Assembly: GCA_036265675.1 (NCBI GenBank)
Contig: DATAOP010000090.1
Coordinates: 1 to 29,981 of the forward strand
Reading direction: 5' to 3'
Source: VRUE01 sp036265675
Lineage (GTDB): Bacteria; Actinomycetota; Thermoleophilia; Solirubrobacterales; 70-9
DNA: 29,981 nucleotides
In this document: positions 1-8,384 of the stretch, piece after piece
Layout: every line of letters starts with the position of its first letter
Position numbering within the stretch: the first letter of the stretch is position 1
Made by a program: the position numbers and the translations under genes
Notes under the pieces: generated by a model
Told to the model about the DNA's origin: nothing
Databases searched by the model: none
Seen by the model: only the letters and a program-made list of their open reading frames with translations

Positions 1-15
1 GGCAGGAGCAAGGCA

Positions 16-678
16 TTGCGTGTCGCGTTGGGCCTCGCCCTGGCGCTGCCCGCGCTGGGGGTCATGGCCGCGCCGCTCGCCGTCGCGTCGCCGATCCCGA
101 CCAGGCTCTCCTACGCCGCGGGGGAGATCGTCCCGATCCCCGCCGCGGTGCCGCACGCCGAAGGCGACATGGTCGACCGCCGGATCGTCCCCGACCTGCG
201 CTGGATCGCCGCCCGCTATCCGATCTACATCACCGACGGGTTCTCCGGCAGGCTGCCGGACGGAGAACAGGTCGGCTGCCGCGGCTGCCACGTCGAGCAC
301 TCCGATCACCTCAACGGCCTCGCGGTCGACATCGTTCCGCTCAACGGCGACGGCCGCTGCGACCGCACCTGGCGCGGCATCAGCCTCCTCGCCCACTGGG
401 CGGAGCCGCGCCAGAACCTGCCGCGGCCGCCGTTCCGGTGGGTCGGGTACAACGGCGATGCCGGCCACGGCTGCGGCAACCATCTGCATCTCTCCTGGTC
501 CCACGCCCCGGCGCCCCCCTCACAGCTCGCCGAATGGGTCGAAGTCTTCCCGGTCGGCTTCCAGGGCGTGGCCCAGCAGCCAGCCGCACAGCGGCGCGCA
601 CATCCGGCCGAGCCCCCGCCGCCCCCTGGCGGGATCTCGACGGTCCGCTCGGGCGGGCTCTCGCCTCGCGGCGACTGA
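16..678 (+). CDS. Secreted M15-like (D-Ala-D-Ala carboxypeptidase/LAS type) peptidase, possibly 5'-incomplete
   Basis: The predicted 220-residue protein starts with a hydrophobic stretch (residues 3-24) ending near an Ala-rich cleavage site, so it is probably exported. An HxxGxAxD zinc-site motif (H98, G101, A103, D105) is followed by a second metal-ligand segment, NHLHLSW (H156, H158). This is the arrangement of the LAS/M15 peptidoglycan peptidases, which cut peptide cross-links in the cell wall. Extra Cys residues (88, 91, 115, 153) may form disulfides, and the tail is Pro-rich. The TTG start has AGGAG 7 nt upstream, but the frame stays open to the window edge, so the real start may lie outside. 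Family assignment rests on the two metal motifs; the substrate is not known. Confidence 0.7.
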   Translation: MRVALGLALALPALGVMAAPLAVASPIPTRLSYAAGEIVPIPAAVPHAEGDMVDRRIVPDLRWIAARYPIYITDGFSGRLPDGEQVGCRGCHVEHSDHLNGLAVDIVPLNGDGRCDRTWRGISLLAHWAEPRQNLPRPPFRWVGYNGDAGHGCGNHLHLSWSHAPAPPSQLAEWVEVFPVGFQGVAQQPAAQRRAHPAEPPPPPGGISTVRSGGLSPRGD

Positions 679-696
679 GGCACCAGCCCGCCTACA

Positions 697-702
697 TAGG
701 AT
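697..702 (+). promoter_or_regulatory. Predicted -10 hexamer TAGGAT, leaderless layout
   Basis: TAGGAT matches the actinobacterial TAnnnT -10 pattern. It ends 6 nt before the ATG at 709, so transcription would begin at or next to the A of the start codon. No clear -35 is seen. Confidence 0.4.
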
Positions 703-708
703 TGGCCG

Positions 709-1185
709 ATGCGCCGCCCTGTCTCGATCGCCATTGGCCTGACCGCTCTCGCACTCGCGCTGCCGGCCTGCGGCACGAACGATGAGGGGACGCCGGTCGC
801 CTGCCTCGAAGGCTCGAAGACCTATCTGCAGGCGCTCGAGGACGCGCCGGAACCGGTCAGGCTTCCCGGCGGGACCCGGATCAGCGACTGCGTGACGAAG
901 AACCAGGGCGGAGGCGAGCTGGCGACGATCGGGATCTCGATGGTGCGAGCGGCGACCGCGCTCAACTCCGAAGCCCGCCAGAACCCCGGCGGGCCGGCCG
1001 CGGTCCAGCTCGGCTTCCTGCTCGGCGCGGTCGAACGCGGAGCCGAAGACACCGCGGGCATCCATTCCGAGCTGGTGCGCCGGCTCGAAGCGGCGGCCAA
1101 GTACAGTTCCGGCGATCGGCCGCTGCCGCGCCGGCTCGAACGCGCCTACGAAGCCGGGTTCGAAGCCGGCCAGGTCCTCGGCTAG
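709..1185 (+). CDS. Putative lipoprotein of unknown function
   Basis: This is a 158-residue protein with a short basic N-terminus, a hydrophobic segment (residues 7-20) and a lipobox ending LPAC at Cys21. It is expected to be lipidated and anchored on the outer face of the membrane. The rest is helical and acidic, with a second Cys (C30) and a third at about C61, and no family I recognise. Its ATG lies 6 nt after a TAGGAT hexamer, and there is no convincing Shine-Dalgarno sequence. It follows the M15-like peptidase in the same direction. It uses GAA for Glu more than most neighbours do. The lipoprotein call is firm; the function is unknown. Confidence 0.75.
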   Translation: MRRPVSIAIGLTALALALPACGTNDEGTPVACLEGSKTYLQALEDAPEPVRLPGGTRISDCVTKNQGGGELATIGISMVRAATALNSEARQNPGGPAAVQLGFLLGAVERGAEDTAGIHSELVRRLEAAAKYSSGDRPLPRRLERAYEAGFEAGQVLG

Positions 1186-1246
1186 AGCCCTCTGGCGACG
1201 GCCGTTGAATACGCTCCGGATGATGAACTCGATGGAGGCGACGACT

Positions 1247-2560
1247 TTGACTGAGCAGCTCTGGGGTGGTGAGACCATGAAGGCGGTCGAGAACTTTCCG
1301 GTTTCGGGCGAGCGGGTCCCGGTGCCCGTGGTCCGGGAGCTGGGGCGGCTGAAGGCCGCCGCAGCGCGGGTCAACGCCGAGCTCGGCAAGCTCGACGCGG
1401 ACCTGGCGGAGCGGATTGCTGCGGGCGGCGAGGCCGTCGCGGCAGGCGAGCACGACGACCAGTTCCCGATCGACGTCTTCCAGACCGGGTCGGGGACCTC
1501 CTCGAACATGAACGCGAACGAGGTGATCGCGGAGCTTGCCGGCGACGAGGCCCACCCCAACGACCACGTCAACATGGGCCAATCCTCGAACGACGTCTTT
1601 CCCTCCGCGGTCCACATCGCCGCCCTCGGCGAGGTCAAGCGCGACCTGCTGCCGGCGATCGACGGCCTCGGCGCGGCGCTGGAGGCGAAGGCCTCCCAGT
1701 TCGCCGACATCGTCAAGGCGGGACGCACCCATCTGATGGACGCGGTCCCGGTCACCCTCGGCCAGGAGTTCGGCGGCTACGCGGCCCAGGTCCGTCTCGG
1801 GTCACAGCGGATCGAGTCGACCCTGCGCCGGGTCGGGCAGATCCCGCTCGGCGGCACCGCGACCGGGACCGGCCTCAACACCCATCCCGAGTTCGCCGCC
1901 AAGGTTCGCGAGAGGCTCGCATCCGAGACCGGGCTCGAGATCTCAGGCCCGGCGGACCCGTTCGAGGCGCAGGGCAACCGCGACGCCCTGGTCGAGCTCT
2001 CGGGAATGCTCAAGGTCTACGCGGTCTCGCTCAACAAGATCGCCAACGACCTCGCCCTGATGGGCTCCGGGCCGCGCGCCGGACTCGCCGAGCTGCGCCT
2101 GCCTGAGCTCCAGAAGGGGTCCTCGATCATGCCCGGCAAGGTCAACCCGGTGATCCCCGAGGTCGTGATCCAGGTCGCGGCCCAGGTGATCGGCAACGAC
2201 GCCGCGATCACCGTCGCCGGCAGCCAGGGCCAGTTCGAGCTCAACGTCCGGGTGCCGCTGATAGCCCGCAACCTGCTCGACTCGATCAAGCTGCTCACCT
2301 CGGCCTCGAGGCTGCTGAGCGAGAAATGCGTCGCCGGCATCGAGGCCAACGAGGAGATGACCGAGCGCCACGCCGAGGCGACCCTCGCGACCGCGACCGC
2401 CCTCAACCCCCACATCGGCTACGACCGCGCCGCCGACATCGTCAAGGCGGCGGCCGAGTCAGGTCGCTCGCTGCGCGAGGTCGCCCTCGAGCAGGGCGTC
2501 GAGCCGGCGGTGCTCGAGGAGGCCCTCGACCACCGCCGGATGGCCCGCCCGCACGACTAG
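1247..2560 (+). CDS. fumC: Fumarate hydratase, class II
   Basis: This protein interconverts fumarate and L-malate in the TCA cycle. It is about 437 residues long and carries the three conserved blocks of the fumarase/aspartase superfamily: TGSGTSSNMNANEV, the GRTHLMDAVPVTLGQE block, and the mobile signature loop GSSIMPGKVNPV (about residues 291-302). MPGKVNP and the C-terminal LNPHIGYD favour fumarase over aspartase. I place the start at the TTG at 1247 because GGAGG lies 8 nt upstream and translation gives the usual TEQLWGGET N-terminus. In-frame ATGs at 1220, 1223 and 1232 and a TTG at 1205 would only add an unconserved leader. The stop is 3 nt from the stop of the convergent aldehyde dehydrogenase. 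Confidence 0.95.
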   Translation: MTEQLWGGETMKAVENFPVSGERVPVPVVRELGRLKAAAARVNAELGKLDADLAERIAAGGEAVAAGEHDDQFPIDVFQTGSGTSSNMNANEVIAELAGDEAHPNDHVNMGQSSNDVFPSAVHIAALGEVKRDLLPAIDGLGAALEAKASQFADIVKAGRTHLMDAVPVTLGQEFGGYAAQVRLGSQRIESTLRRVGQIPLGGTATGTGLNTHPEFAAKVRERLASETGLEISGPADPFEAQGNRDALVELSGMLKVYAVSLNKIANDLALMGSGPRAGLAELRLPELQKGSSIMPGKVNPVIPEVVIQVAAQVIGNDAAITVAGSQGQFELNVRVPLIARNLLDSIKLLTSASRLLSEKCVAGIEANEEMTERHAEATLATATALNPHIGYDRAADIVKAAAESGRSLREVALEQGVEPAVLEEALDHRRMARPHD

Positions 2561-2563
2561 CCG

Positions 2564-4009
2564 TCAGCCCTGGAAGGTGACGAACCGCTCCTCGGTCAGC
2601 TCGATCACCGAGTAGGCCGGCCCCTCGCGTGTGTTGCCCGAGTCCTTGACGCCGCCGTAGGGCATCTGGTCGGCGCGGAAGGTCGGCACCTCGTTGATCA
2701 GGACGCCGCCGAACTCGAGCGCGTCGGCCGCCTCGAGACCGCGGCCGACGTCGCGGGTGAAGACACCCGCCTGGAGCCCGAACTTCGAGTCGTTCGCCAT
2801 CCGCAGCGCCTCGCCGAAGTCCGAGTAGCGGTCGATCGTCGCGACCGGGCCGAAGATCTCCTCGCACCAGACCTTGGACTCGCGCGAGGGCGACCCGAGC
2901 ACCGTCGGCGCCAGGCAGCGGCCCTCGTCGACGAGCTCGCCGCCGGTCAGGAGCTCAGCGCCGGCGGCCACCGCCTCGTTGACCCAGTCCTTGACCCGGT
3001 CGCGGTCGTCGGGCGAGATCAGCGGCCCGACGTCGGTCTCGGGATCGAGCGGGTCGCCAACCGTCAGCTCGCCGACGTTGGCGACGAGGCGCTCGGTGTA
3101 GGCGTCGGCGACGTCCTCGTGGACGAGGATCCGCTGGATCGAGATGCAGCTCTGGCCGGCGTGCGAATAGGCGTGGAGCTTGGTTTTGTCGGCCGCCGTC
3201 TCCCAGTCGCCGTCGTTGTGGACGATCAGGGGCGCGTTCGAGCCGAGCTCGAGGTTGACCTTCTTGTGCGGGACCTTGCTGCGGATTGCCCACCCGACCG
3301 GCCCCGAGCCGGTGAAGGTCAGGGCGCGGGTCAGCTCGTGCTCGACGATCGCGTTGCCGACGTCGGAGCCGCTGCCCGGGATGACGCTGAGCCAGCCGTC
3401 GGGGAGGCCCGCCTCGAGCAGGATCTCGGCCAGCTTGATCGCCGAGATCGGGGTCTGGCCGGCGGGCTTGAGGACGACGGCATTGCCGGCGGCGATCGCG
3501 GGCCCGAGCTTGTGGGCGACGAGATTGAGCGGGAAGTTGAACGGGCTGATCGCGCCGACCACCCCGAAGGGGACGCGCATCATCACCCCGAGCTTGCCGG
3601 CGCCCGCGGCCGAGGCCTCCATCGGCACGGTGCCGCCGGTCAGCTTCCGCGCCTCGACGGCCGAGAAGGTGAGGGTCGAGACACATCGTTCGGCCTCGAC
3701 CGTCGCGGTCTTCAGCGGCTTCCCCGCCTCGGCGGCGATCGTCAGCGCCAGGTCCTCGGTCCGTTCGCCGGCGATCTCGGCGGCGCGATCGAGCATCGCC
3801 GCCCGCTCATGCTGGGGGAAGTCTCCGGCCGCGAAGGCATCGTGGGCGGCCCGCGCCGCCCTGTCGACCAGCGCGGCGTCGCCCTGGGCGACCCTGCCGA
3901 CAGGTGTCTGGTCGTAGGGACTGAGAACCTCGTCCCAATCGCCCGTCGCTTCCCACTCGCCCGCGACGAGGAGTTTGTGATCGACCGCCTGGACCGTCTG
4001 CGTCGCCAT
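2564..4009 (-). CDS. NAD(P)-dependent aldehyde dehydrogenase
   Basis: This 481-residue member of the aldehyde dehydrogenase superfamily oxidises an aldehyde to a carboxylate. Visible features are the PFNFP oxyanion Asn (N158), the cofactor loop TFTGSGPVGW (231-240), the general base in LELG (E254) and the catalytic Cys in AGQSCIS (C288). SNAP after LELG and GQSCISIQR resemble the lactaldehyde/non-phosphorylating glyceraldehyde-3-phosphate dehydrogenase branch, but the substrate cannot be fixed from sequence. The ATG at 4009 is chosen because AGAGGAGGT lies 5-14 nt upstream; the frame is open for 32 more codons without family character. It faces away from the SpoIID-domain gene and converges on fumC. 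Confidence 0.92.
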   Translation of the reverse strand: MATQTVQAVDHKLLVAGEWEATGDWDEVLSPYDQTPVGRVAQGDAALVDRAARAAHDAFAAGDFPQHERAAMLDRAAEIAGERTEDLALTIAAEAGKPLKTATVEAERCVSTLTFSAVEARKLTGGTVPMEASAAGAGKLGVMMRVPFGVVGAISPFNFPLNLVAHKLGPAIAAGNAVVLKPAGQTPISAIKLAEILLEAGLPDGWLSVIPGSGSDVGNAIVEHELTRALTFTGSGPVGWAIRSKVPHKKVNLELGSNAPLIVHNDGDWETAADKTKLHAYSHAGQSCISIQRILVHEDVADAYTERLVANVGELTVGDPLDPETDVGPLISPDDRDRVKDWVNEAVAAGAELLTGGELVDEGRCLAPTVLGSPSRESKVWCEEIFGPVATIDRYSDFGEALRMANDSKFGLQAGVFTRDVGRGLEAADALEFGGVLINEVPTFRADQMPYGGVKDSGNTREGPAYSVIELTEERFVTFQG

Positions 4010-4085
4010 TGCTGACCTCCTCTGGTTCGTCTCATTCAGCCTAGAGCAGGCCGCGACTCGCCAAGCGCGAATTGGTTCTCCGGTC

Positions 4086-5258
4086 ATGCGCAGTCGCCTC
4101 ACCATCCTTGCCGTCCTGGCACTCCTGCTCGCGCCGGCGACGGCCAGAGCAGGGGTCAGCTGGGTGGTCAGGGGGCACGGATTCGGGCACGGCGTCGGGA
4201 TGAGCCAGTACGGCGCCTACGGCTTCGCGACCCACGGGTTCGGCTACCGGGCGATCCTCGCCCACTACTACACCGGCACCACGGTCGGCACGATCAGCGG
4301 CCCCCACGTCGTCCGCGTGCTGGTCGGAATCGACGGCGGCGATGTCCGGTTCAGCGGCGCCGGCGGCGCCTGCGGCCATTCGCTCGATCCCGGCATGACC
4401 TACGCCGCCCACCGGGTCGGTGGGAGTGTGCGGCTGCGTGCCGGCGGCGGCCGGACGCTCGCCAACTGCGGCGCGAAGCTCCGCGCCGCCGGGGCCGGCA
4501 GCGTCCGAATCGACGGCGACGCCTACCGCGGCGCGCTCGAGGTGGTGCCGACCAGGAGCGCCGCCGGCTCGCTCAATGCGATCAACTCCGTGGCGGTCGA
4601 CCAGTACGCGAAGGGGGTGATCGCCAACGAGTCGCCGCCCTCCTGGCCGATGGCGGAGCTCGAGGCCCAGGCGGTGGCGGTGCGCTCCATCGCCCTGACG
4701 AGCAGCGTCGGCGGCAACGGGTTCGACCTCTACGACGACACCCGCAGCCAGGTCTACGAGGGGATCGGCAGCGAGACGGCTCGGACCAACGCCGCCGCCG
4801 CCCGGACCAAGGGCCAGGTCGTCCTCTACCACGGAGAAGTGGCCCAGGCCTTCTTCTCAGCCTGCTCTGGCGGCCACACGGAGAGCATCCAGAACGTCTT
4901 CTTCGGCCCGCCCGTCCCCTACCTGGTCGGGGTCCCCGACCCCTACGACGGCGCCTGCCCGCTGCACTCCTGGACGCTCCGGTTCTCCGGCCGGGAGATA
5001 AGCGCCAGGCTCGGTGGCTACCTGGACGGCCGGCTGAAGCGGGTCGTCGTCACCAAGCGCGGTTCCTCGCCCCGGATCGTCTGGGCGCGGCTGATCGGCA
5101 CCGGCGGGACGACGATGATCCGCGGCGACCAGCTGCAGAGCGCGCTCGGCGCCTACGACCGCTGGATGACGTTCACCAAGGTGGTCGATGGCAGGACCGC
5201 TCCCGGACCAGGTCCCGGGGACAGCGGCGGCCGCTCAGCGGGCGGAGTGACCGGATAG
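4086..5258 (+). CDS. Secreted SpoIID/LytB-domain protein
   Basis: This 390-residue protein has a signal peptide (residues 1-22, ending ARA). Near the N-terminus is a GHGFGHGVGMSQYGA motif (30-44). The SpoIID core follows, with ANESPPSWPMAELEAQAVAVRS (about 180-201), which includes the Glu (E182) expected to be catalytic in this family, and then SACSGGHTES. SpoIID is a lytic transglycosylase acting on denuded peptidoglycan. In Bacillus SpoIID the GHGVGMSQ.GA motif lies near the C-terminus; here it leads the protein. The tail is Pro/Gly-rich. The last 24 nt overlap the convergent EEP-family gene. No clear Shine-Dalgarno sequence precedes the ATG. Role in spore formation is not implied; cell-wall remodelling is more likely. 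Confidence 0.87.
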   Translation: MRSRLTILAVLALLLAPATARAGVSWVVRGHGFGHGVGMSQYGAYGFATHGFGYRAILAHYYTGTTVGTISGPHVVRVLVGIDGGDVRFSGAGGACGHSLDPGMTYAAHRVGGSVRLRAGGGRTLANCGAKLRAAGAGSVRIDGDAYRGALEVVPTRSAAGSLNAINSVAVDQYAKGVIANESPPSWPMAELEAQAVAVRSIALTSSVGGNGFDLYDDTRSQVYEGIGSETARTNAAAARTKGQVVLYHGEVAQAFFSACSGGHTESIQNVFFGPPVPYLVGVPDPYDGACPLHSWTLRFSGREISARLGGYLDGRLKRVVVTKRGSSPRIVWARLIGTGGTTMIRGDQLQSALGAYDRWMTFTKVVDGRTAPGPGPGDSGGRSAGGVTG

Positions 5259-6215
5259 CGAGGGCGGCACCGCCAGCCGCGCGTAGACCGCGCGGTGGTC
5301 GCTGCCCGGGATGTCGTCGACCTCGTAGGAGAGGATCCTGATCCGCCGCTCGGCGAGGATGTGGTCGATCGTCACCGGCGGCAGGTTGTGGCCCATCTCC
5401 GGCCAGGTCGGGATCAGCCCCTTGCCGGTCACCTCTGCCGCGTCGCGGTAGCCGAGGTCGAGAATCCGCCTCAGTTCGGCGTGGTCGAGGGTGGCGTTGA
5501 AGTCACCCGGCAGGATCCAGGGTTCACCATCGGGATCCGGGCTCGGAAGCGAGTGCAGACCGGCGCTCCAGCTGCCGGTGCTGTTCGCCTCGGGCGGATG
5601 GGGATGGACTGCGACGACGCGGAGGGACCGGGAGCCGGGAAGCGCGATCCGCGCCCGCGGCATCCGGAAGCCGACGGTCGGCGGTGCGGGCAGCCTCGCC
5701 AGTGGGTAGCGCGAGTAGATCCCGCCGCCGCTCGCCCCCGACCGCATCGAGAGGACCGAGTGGGGCAGCACGACGCCGAGTCCGCCTCGCCGGAGGTCGT
5801 GGGCGAAGCGAGGCGTCAGCTCCTCGACGCTCATCACATCCACCCCACGACGCTCGACGAGATCGATCAGGTCCGCGGGATTCGCGGTCCCGTGGTGGAC
5901 ATTCGCGGCGAGGACTTCGACCTCGAGGTCCCCCGGCTGCGCGTCTTCGCCATGACCGATCGCTCGCGGCGCGATCCCCGCTGCCAGCCAGACGAGGGCG
6001 AGCATGCCGATCAGCGCCGCGGCCCAATTCCTCAATGCGAGGGCGACGCCGGCGATGAGAAGCGCGGCGACCGCGACATAGGGCGTGTAGGCGATCAGGG
6101 CATCGAGCGGAAAGCCGCTCTCAAGACCGAAACCACGGACGATCGCCCAGGCGACGATCGGGACCACCGCCACCCAGATCAGCCAGCGGCGGCCGGCACC
6201 GGCGCGCTGCACCAT
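5235..6215 (-). CDS. Membrane-anchored endonuclease/exonuclease/phosphatase (EEP) family protein
   Basis: The 326-residue protein has three hydrophobic segments (about 11-30, 39-60, 63-85) and then an EEP domain. Catalytic blocks visible are AANVHHG (metal Asn), SVEEL (metal Glu), GGGIYSRYPL, LPGDFNA (Asp/Asn pair), TIDHIL and the terminal GSDHRAVYA (Asp-His). Members with this layout hydrolyse phosphodiester or phosphomonoester bonds, often on lipids or sugars rather than DNA; a membrane-facing active site fits that. It begins 4 nt after the stop of the CrtC-like gene, so the two are probably co-transcribed. Its 3' end overlaps the SpoIID-domain gene antisense by 24 nt. The substrate is unknown. 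Confidence 0.85.
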   Translation of the reverse strand: MVQRAGAGRRWLIWVAVVPIVAWAIVRGFGLESGFPLDALIAYTPYVAVAALLIAGVALALRNWAAALIGMLALVWLAAGIAPRAIGHGEDAQPGDLEVEVLAANVHHGTANPADLIDLVERRGVDVMSVEELTPRFAHDLRRGGLGVVLPHSVLSMRSGASGGGIYSRYPLARLPAPPTVGFRMPRARIALPGSRSLRVVAVHPHPPEANSTGSWSAGLHSLPSPDPDGEPWILPGDFNATLDHAELRRILDLGYRDAAEVTGKGLIPTWPEMGHNLPPVTIDHILAERRIRILSYEVDDIPGSDHRAVYARLAVPPSLSGHSAR

Positions 6216-6219
6216 GCTC

Positions 6220-7212
6220 CTAGCCGTCCGGGTAGGGCTGGATCGGGATGCCGTGGTCGGTCTCCCGCATCCCGAGCTCGTAGGCGGCGGCGGCGGTGAG
6301 CCGCAGCTCGCGAGCCGGCTGCCCGGGGCGTTCGACGCTCAGCTCGAGGTCGGCTACCGAGCAGTTGATCGTGTTGTGCTCGGGTCCCTTCGGGTCGGCG
6401 TAGACCCAGCCGACGAAGTCCTTGCGCGGTGCCGAGACGCGGCCGCGGACGACGATGTCCTCGCCGGGCAGGACGAAGGCGCATGCGCCCGCCGACTCCC
6501 GGATCGAGGCGGCCCGAACCTTGCCGAGGCCGCCGAGCCGGTGGCGCTCGCCGTCGAGCGCGAGCATCCCGGACGGGACCCAGGGCGTCGTCCAAGGGCC
6601 GATCCTGATCCGCGCTGCGCCGGCGTCGAAGAAGGTGTCCTCCGAGCCCTCGAACCCGGTGCCCTCGAGCCAGACCCAGCGCTCGGCGTGCTCGCTGCCC
6701 CAGTTGTGGCCGACCATCCCCGGCCATTCATCGAGCTCGATCGGATTGGCGCCGTCGATCTCGAGGCGCCCGCCGAAGCGGGCGTCGGGGTAGGGCGCGA
6801 CGAACTTGGTGCGGGGAACGGGCGCCTCGTAAAGCCAGTCCGCCGGCAGGTACTTACACGGCTCGTCGTCGCCCTCGAAGGTCAGCGCCCATGACGCCGT
6901 CAGCGCATCCGTCGCCACCGAGCCGCTCGCCCGGCCGGGGCCGATCTCGGCCCCCGCGACCCTGATCCAGGAACCGGCCGGGACCGAGAGGTCACTCGCG
7001 GGAACGGTCACCTTCGTCGCCCGCGGGGCCTCCGCCTCGCGGTCGAAGAGGCAGAACCAGATCGAGGCATTGGGCTCGGCGTCGGGACGCTTGTGGACGG
7101 TGTGGCGGATCCAGAGGCCCTGACCGCCGCCCGGACAGCAGGCCTTGATGTAGAAGCTCTCGTAGTGGCCGGCCTTCGCCGCCACCTGCGGAAACCTCGC
7201 GCGTTCCTCCAC
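6220..7212 (-). CDS. CrtC/AttH-like lipocalin-fold protein (hydroxyneurosporene synthase-like)
   Basis: This is a 330-residue, beta-rich, Trp-rich protein with the segment MVGHNWGSEHAERWVWLEG, which resembles the DHNWG region of CrtC carotenoid hydratases and related lipocalin-like proteins. CrtC adds water to carotenoid double bonds, but no other carotenoid gene is present, so that activity should not be assumed. I choose the GTG at 7212: a TAGGTT hexamer ends 6 nt upstream, a leaderless layout seen elsewhere in this window. A TTG at 7218 is the alternative. It is the first gene of a pair with the EEP-family protein. The family call is moderate; the function is open. Confidence 0.6.
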   Translation of the reverse strand: MEERARFPQVAAKAGHYESFYIKACCPGGGQGLWIRHTVHKRPDAEPNASIWFCLFDREAEAPRATKVTVPASDLSVPAGSWIRVAGAEIGPGRASGSVATDALTASWALTFEGDDEPCKYLPADWLYEAPVPRTKFVAPYPDARFGGRLEIDGANPIELDEWPGMVGHNWGSEHAERWVWLEGTGFEGSEDTFFDAGAARIRIGPWTTPWVPSGMLALDGERHRLGGLGKVRAASIRESAGACAFVLPGEDIVVRGRVSAPRKDFVGWVYADPKGPEHNTINCSVADLELSVERPGQPARELRLTAAAAYELGMRETDHGIPIQPYPDG

Positions 7213-7218
7213 GGCCAA

Positions 7219-7224
7219 AACCTA
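7219..7224 (-). promoter_or_regulatory. Predicted -10 hexamer TAGGTT, leaderless layout
   Basis: On the minus strand TAGGTT ends 6 nt before the GTG at 7212. The spacer TTGGCC resembles the spacer before the lipoprotein gene at 709 (TGGCCG). This suggests a transcript separate from ychF. Confidence 0.35.
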
Positions 7225-7245
7225 ACCGGCTATCCCCGGACGCGG

Positions 7246-7286
7246 GAGCGAGGGCCAATCCATATCTGTCTCTTCTGGTCCGAGCG
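7246..7286. repeat. Copy of a dispersed repeat, also found at 23116-23157
   Basis: This lies in the 98-nt gap between ychF and the CrtC-like gene. On the plus strand it reads GAGCGAG, 5 nt, ATCCATATCTG, one base, CTC, 9 nt, GAGCG. The hemC/cobA-hemD junction has the same order with the same or nearly the same spacings (5, 1 and 10 nt). The AT-rich 11-mer stands out in this GC-rich DNA. Relative to its flanking genes this copy is inverted. Confidence 0.5.
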
Positions 7287-7310
7287 GGAGCGGAGGAGAT
7301 GGCCGCGTCT

Positions 7311-8384
7311 TCAGACCTTGATCGTGATTACGTCGCCGTCGGCGACGACGTAGTCGCGACCCTCGATCCGGAGCTGGCCGCGGTCGCGCGCGGGCGCATA
7401 GCCGCCGCACTCGACCAGGCTCTCCCAGCCGATCACCTCGGCTTTGACGAACGCGTCCTGGATCTCGGTGTGGATCGTCCCCGCCGCCTCCCAGGCTGTC
7501 GCGCCGCGCCCGATCGGCCGCGCCACCGCTTCCTTGTCCTCGCCGGCGGTGAAGAACGTGATCAGGTCGAGCAGGTCGTAGGCGGCGCGGACGAGGCGGG
7601 CCAGGCCCGAGCCCTCAACCCCGTAGGACTCGCGCATCTCCTCCGCTTCGGCCGGGTCGAGCTCCGCCAGCTCGCCCTCGATCCGGGCGCTGACCGCGAC
7701 CACCCCGGCCCCGAACTGATCGGCGTGGCGCGCGACCTCCTCGGGTGGGTCCGCATCGCCCTCGTCGACGTTGGCGACGTAGAGGATCGGCTTCGAGGTC
7801 AGCGCCTGCAGGTTCATCGCCGCCGCCGGCGCCTCCTCGGGGACCGGGATCGCCCGCGCCGGCCTGCCGGCCCCGAGCTCGCCGATCACCTTCGCGAGCC
7901 ACTCCTTTTCGGCGATCGCCTCGGCGTCGCCTGACCGGGCGCCCTTCTCGACGCGTTCGAGCCGGCGCTCGGCCTGCTCGTAGTCGGCGAGCGTCAGCTC
8001 GGTCTCGATCGTCTCGATGTCGGCGATCGGGTCGACCCGCCCGTCGGGATGGGGGACCCCGCTGTCGGCGTGGCAGCGGACGACGTGGCAGATCGCATCG
8101 GTCTCGCGAATCGAGGCGAGGAACCTGTTGCCGAGCCCCTCGCCCTCGGAGGCACCCTTGACGAGGCCGGCGATGTCATGGAAGGAGATCGTCGCCGGGA
8201 CGAGCTCGGAGCTGCCGACCGTCTCCCCCACCTGCGCCAGGCGCTCGTCCGGCACCTGGGCGATCGCGACGTTGGGCTCGATCGTCGTGAACGGATAGTC
8301 GCCGGTCTGCGCCCCGCCCTTCGTAAGGGCGTTGAACAGGGTCGACTTGCCCGCGTTCGGGAGTCCGACGATTCCGACCTTCAT
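7311..8384 (-). CDS. ychF: Redox-regulated ATPase YchF (OBG-family P-loop ATPase)
   Basis: This is a 357-residue translation-associated ATPase that binds ribosomes and responds to oxidative stress in other bacteria. The P-loop GLPNAGKS is at residues 7-14. Switch regions include PFTTIEPN and DIAGLVKGAS. The G4 position reads NVDE rather than NKxD, the change that gives YchF its ATP preference. A coiled-coil segment (EQAERRLERVEKGA) and a C-terminal TGS domain follow, ending in the usual GRDYVVADGDVITIKV. The ATG overlaps the TGA of the PAP2 gene upstream (ATGA, 8381-8384), so translation is probably coupled. Length and all motifs are normal for the family. Confidence 0.96.
   Translation of the reverse strand: MKVGIVGLPNAGKSTLFNALTKGGAQTGDYPFTTIEPNVAIAQVPDERLAQVGETVGSSELVPATISFHDIAGLVKGASEGEGLGNRFLASIRETDAICHVVRCHADSGVPHPDGRVDPIADIETIETELTLADYEQAERRLERVEKGARSGDAEAIAEKEWLAKVIGELGAGRPARAIPVPEEAPAAAMNLQALTSKPILYVANVDEGDADPPEEVARHADQFGAGVVAVSARIEGELAELDPAEAEEMRESYGVEGSGLARLVRAAYDLLDLITFFTAGEDKEAVARPIGRGATAWEAAGTIHTEIQDAFVKAEVIGWESLVECGGYAPARDRGQLRIEGRDYVVADGDVITIKV

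Noticed and set aside
1205..1246. Upstream starts for fumC (TTG 1205, ATG 1220, 1223, 1232)
   Set aside because: The extra residues are not like the family N-terminus, and the GGAGG at 1234-1238 is correctly placed only for the TTG at 1247.
4038..4064. Promoter for the first ALDH (TTGGCG, 15 nt, TAGGCT on the minus strand)
   Set aside because: The spacer is short and both boxes are partial matches, so it is not strong enough to list.
6220..7212. True carotenoid hydratase CrtC
   Set aside because: Only the HNWG-type segment and overall beta/Trp-rich character agree. No carotenoid genes are nearby, so only a CrtC-like label is given.
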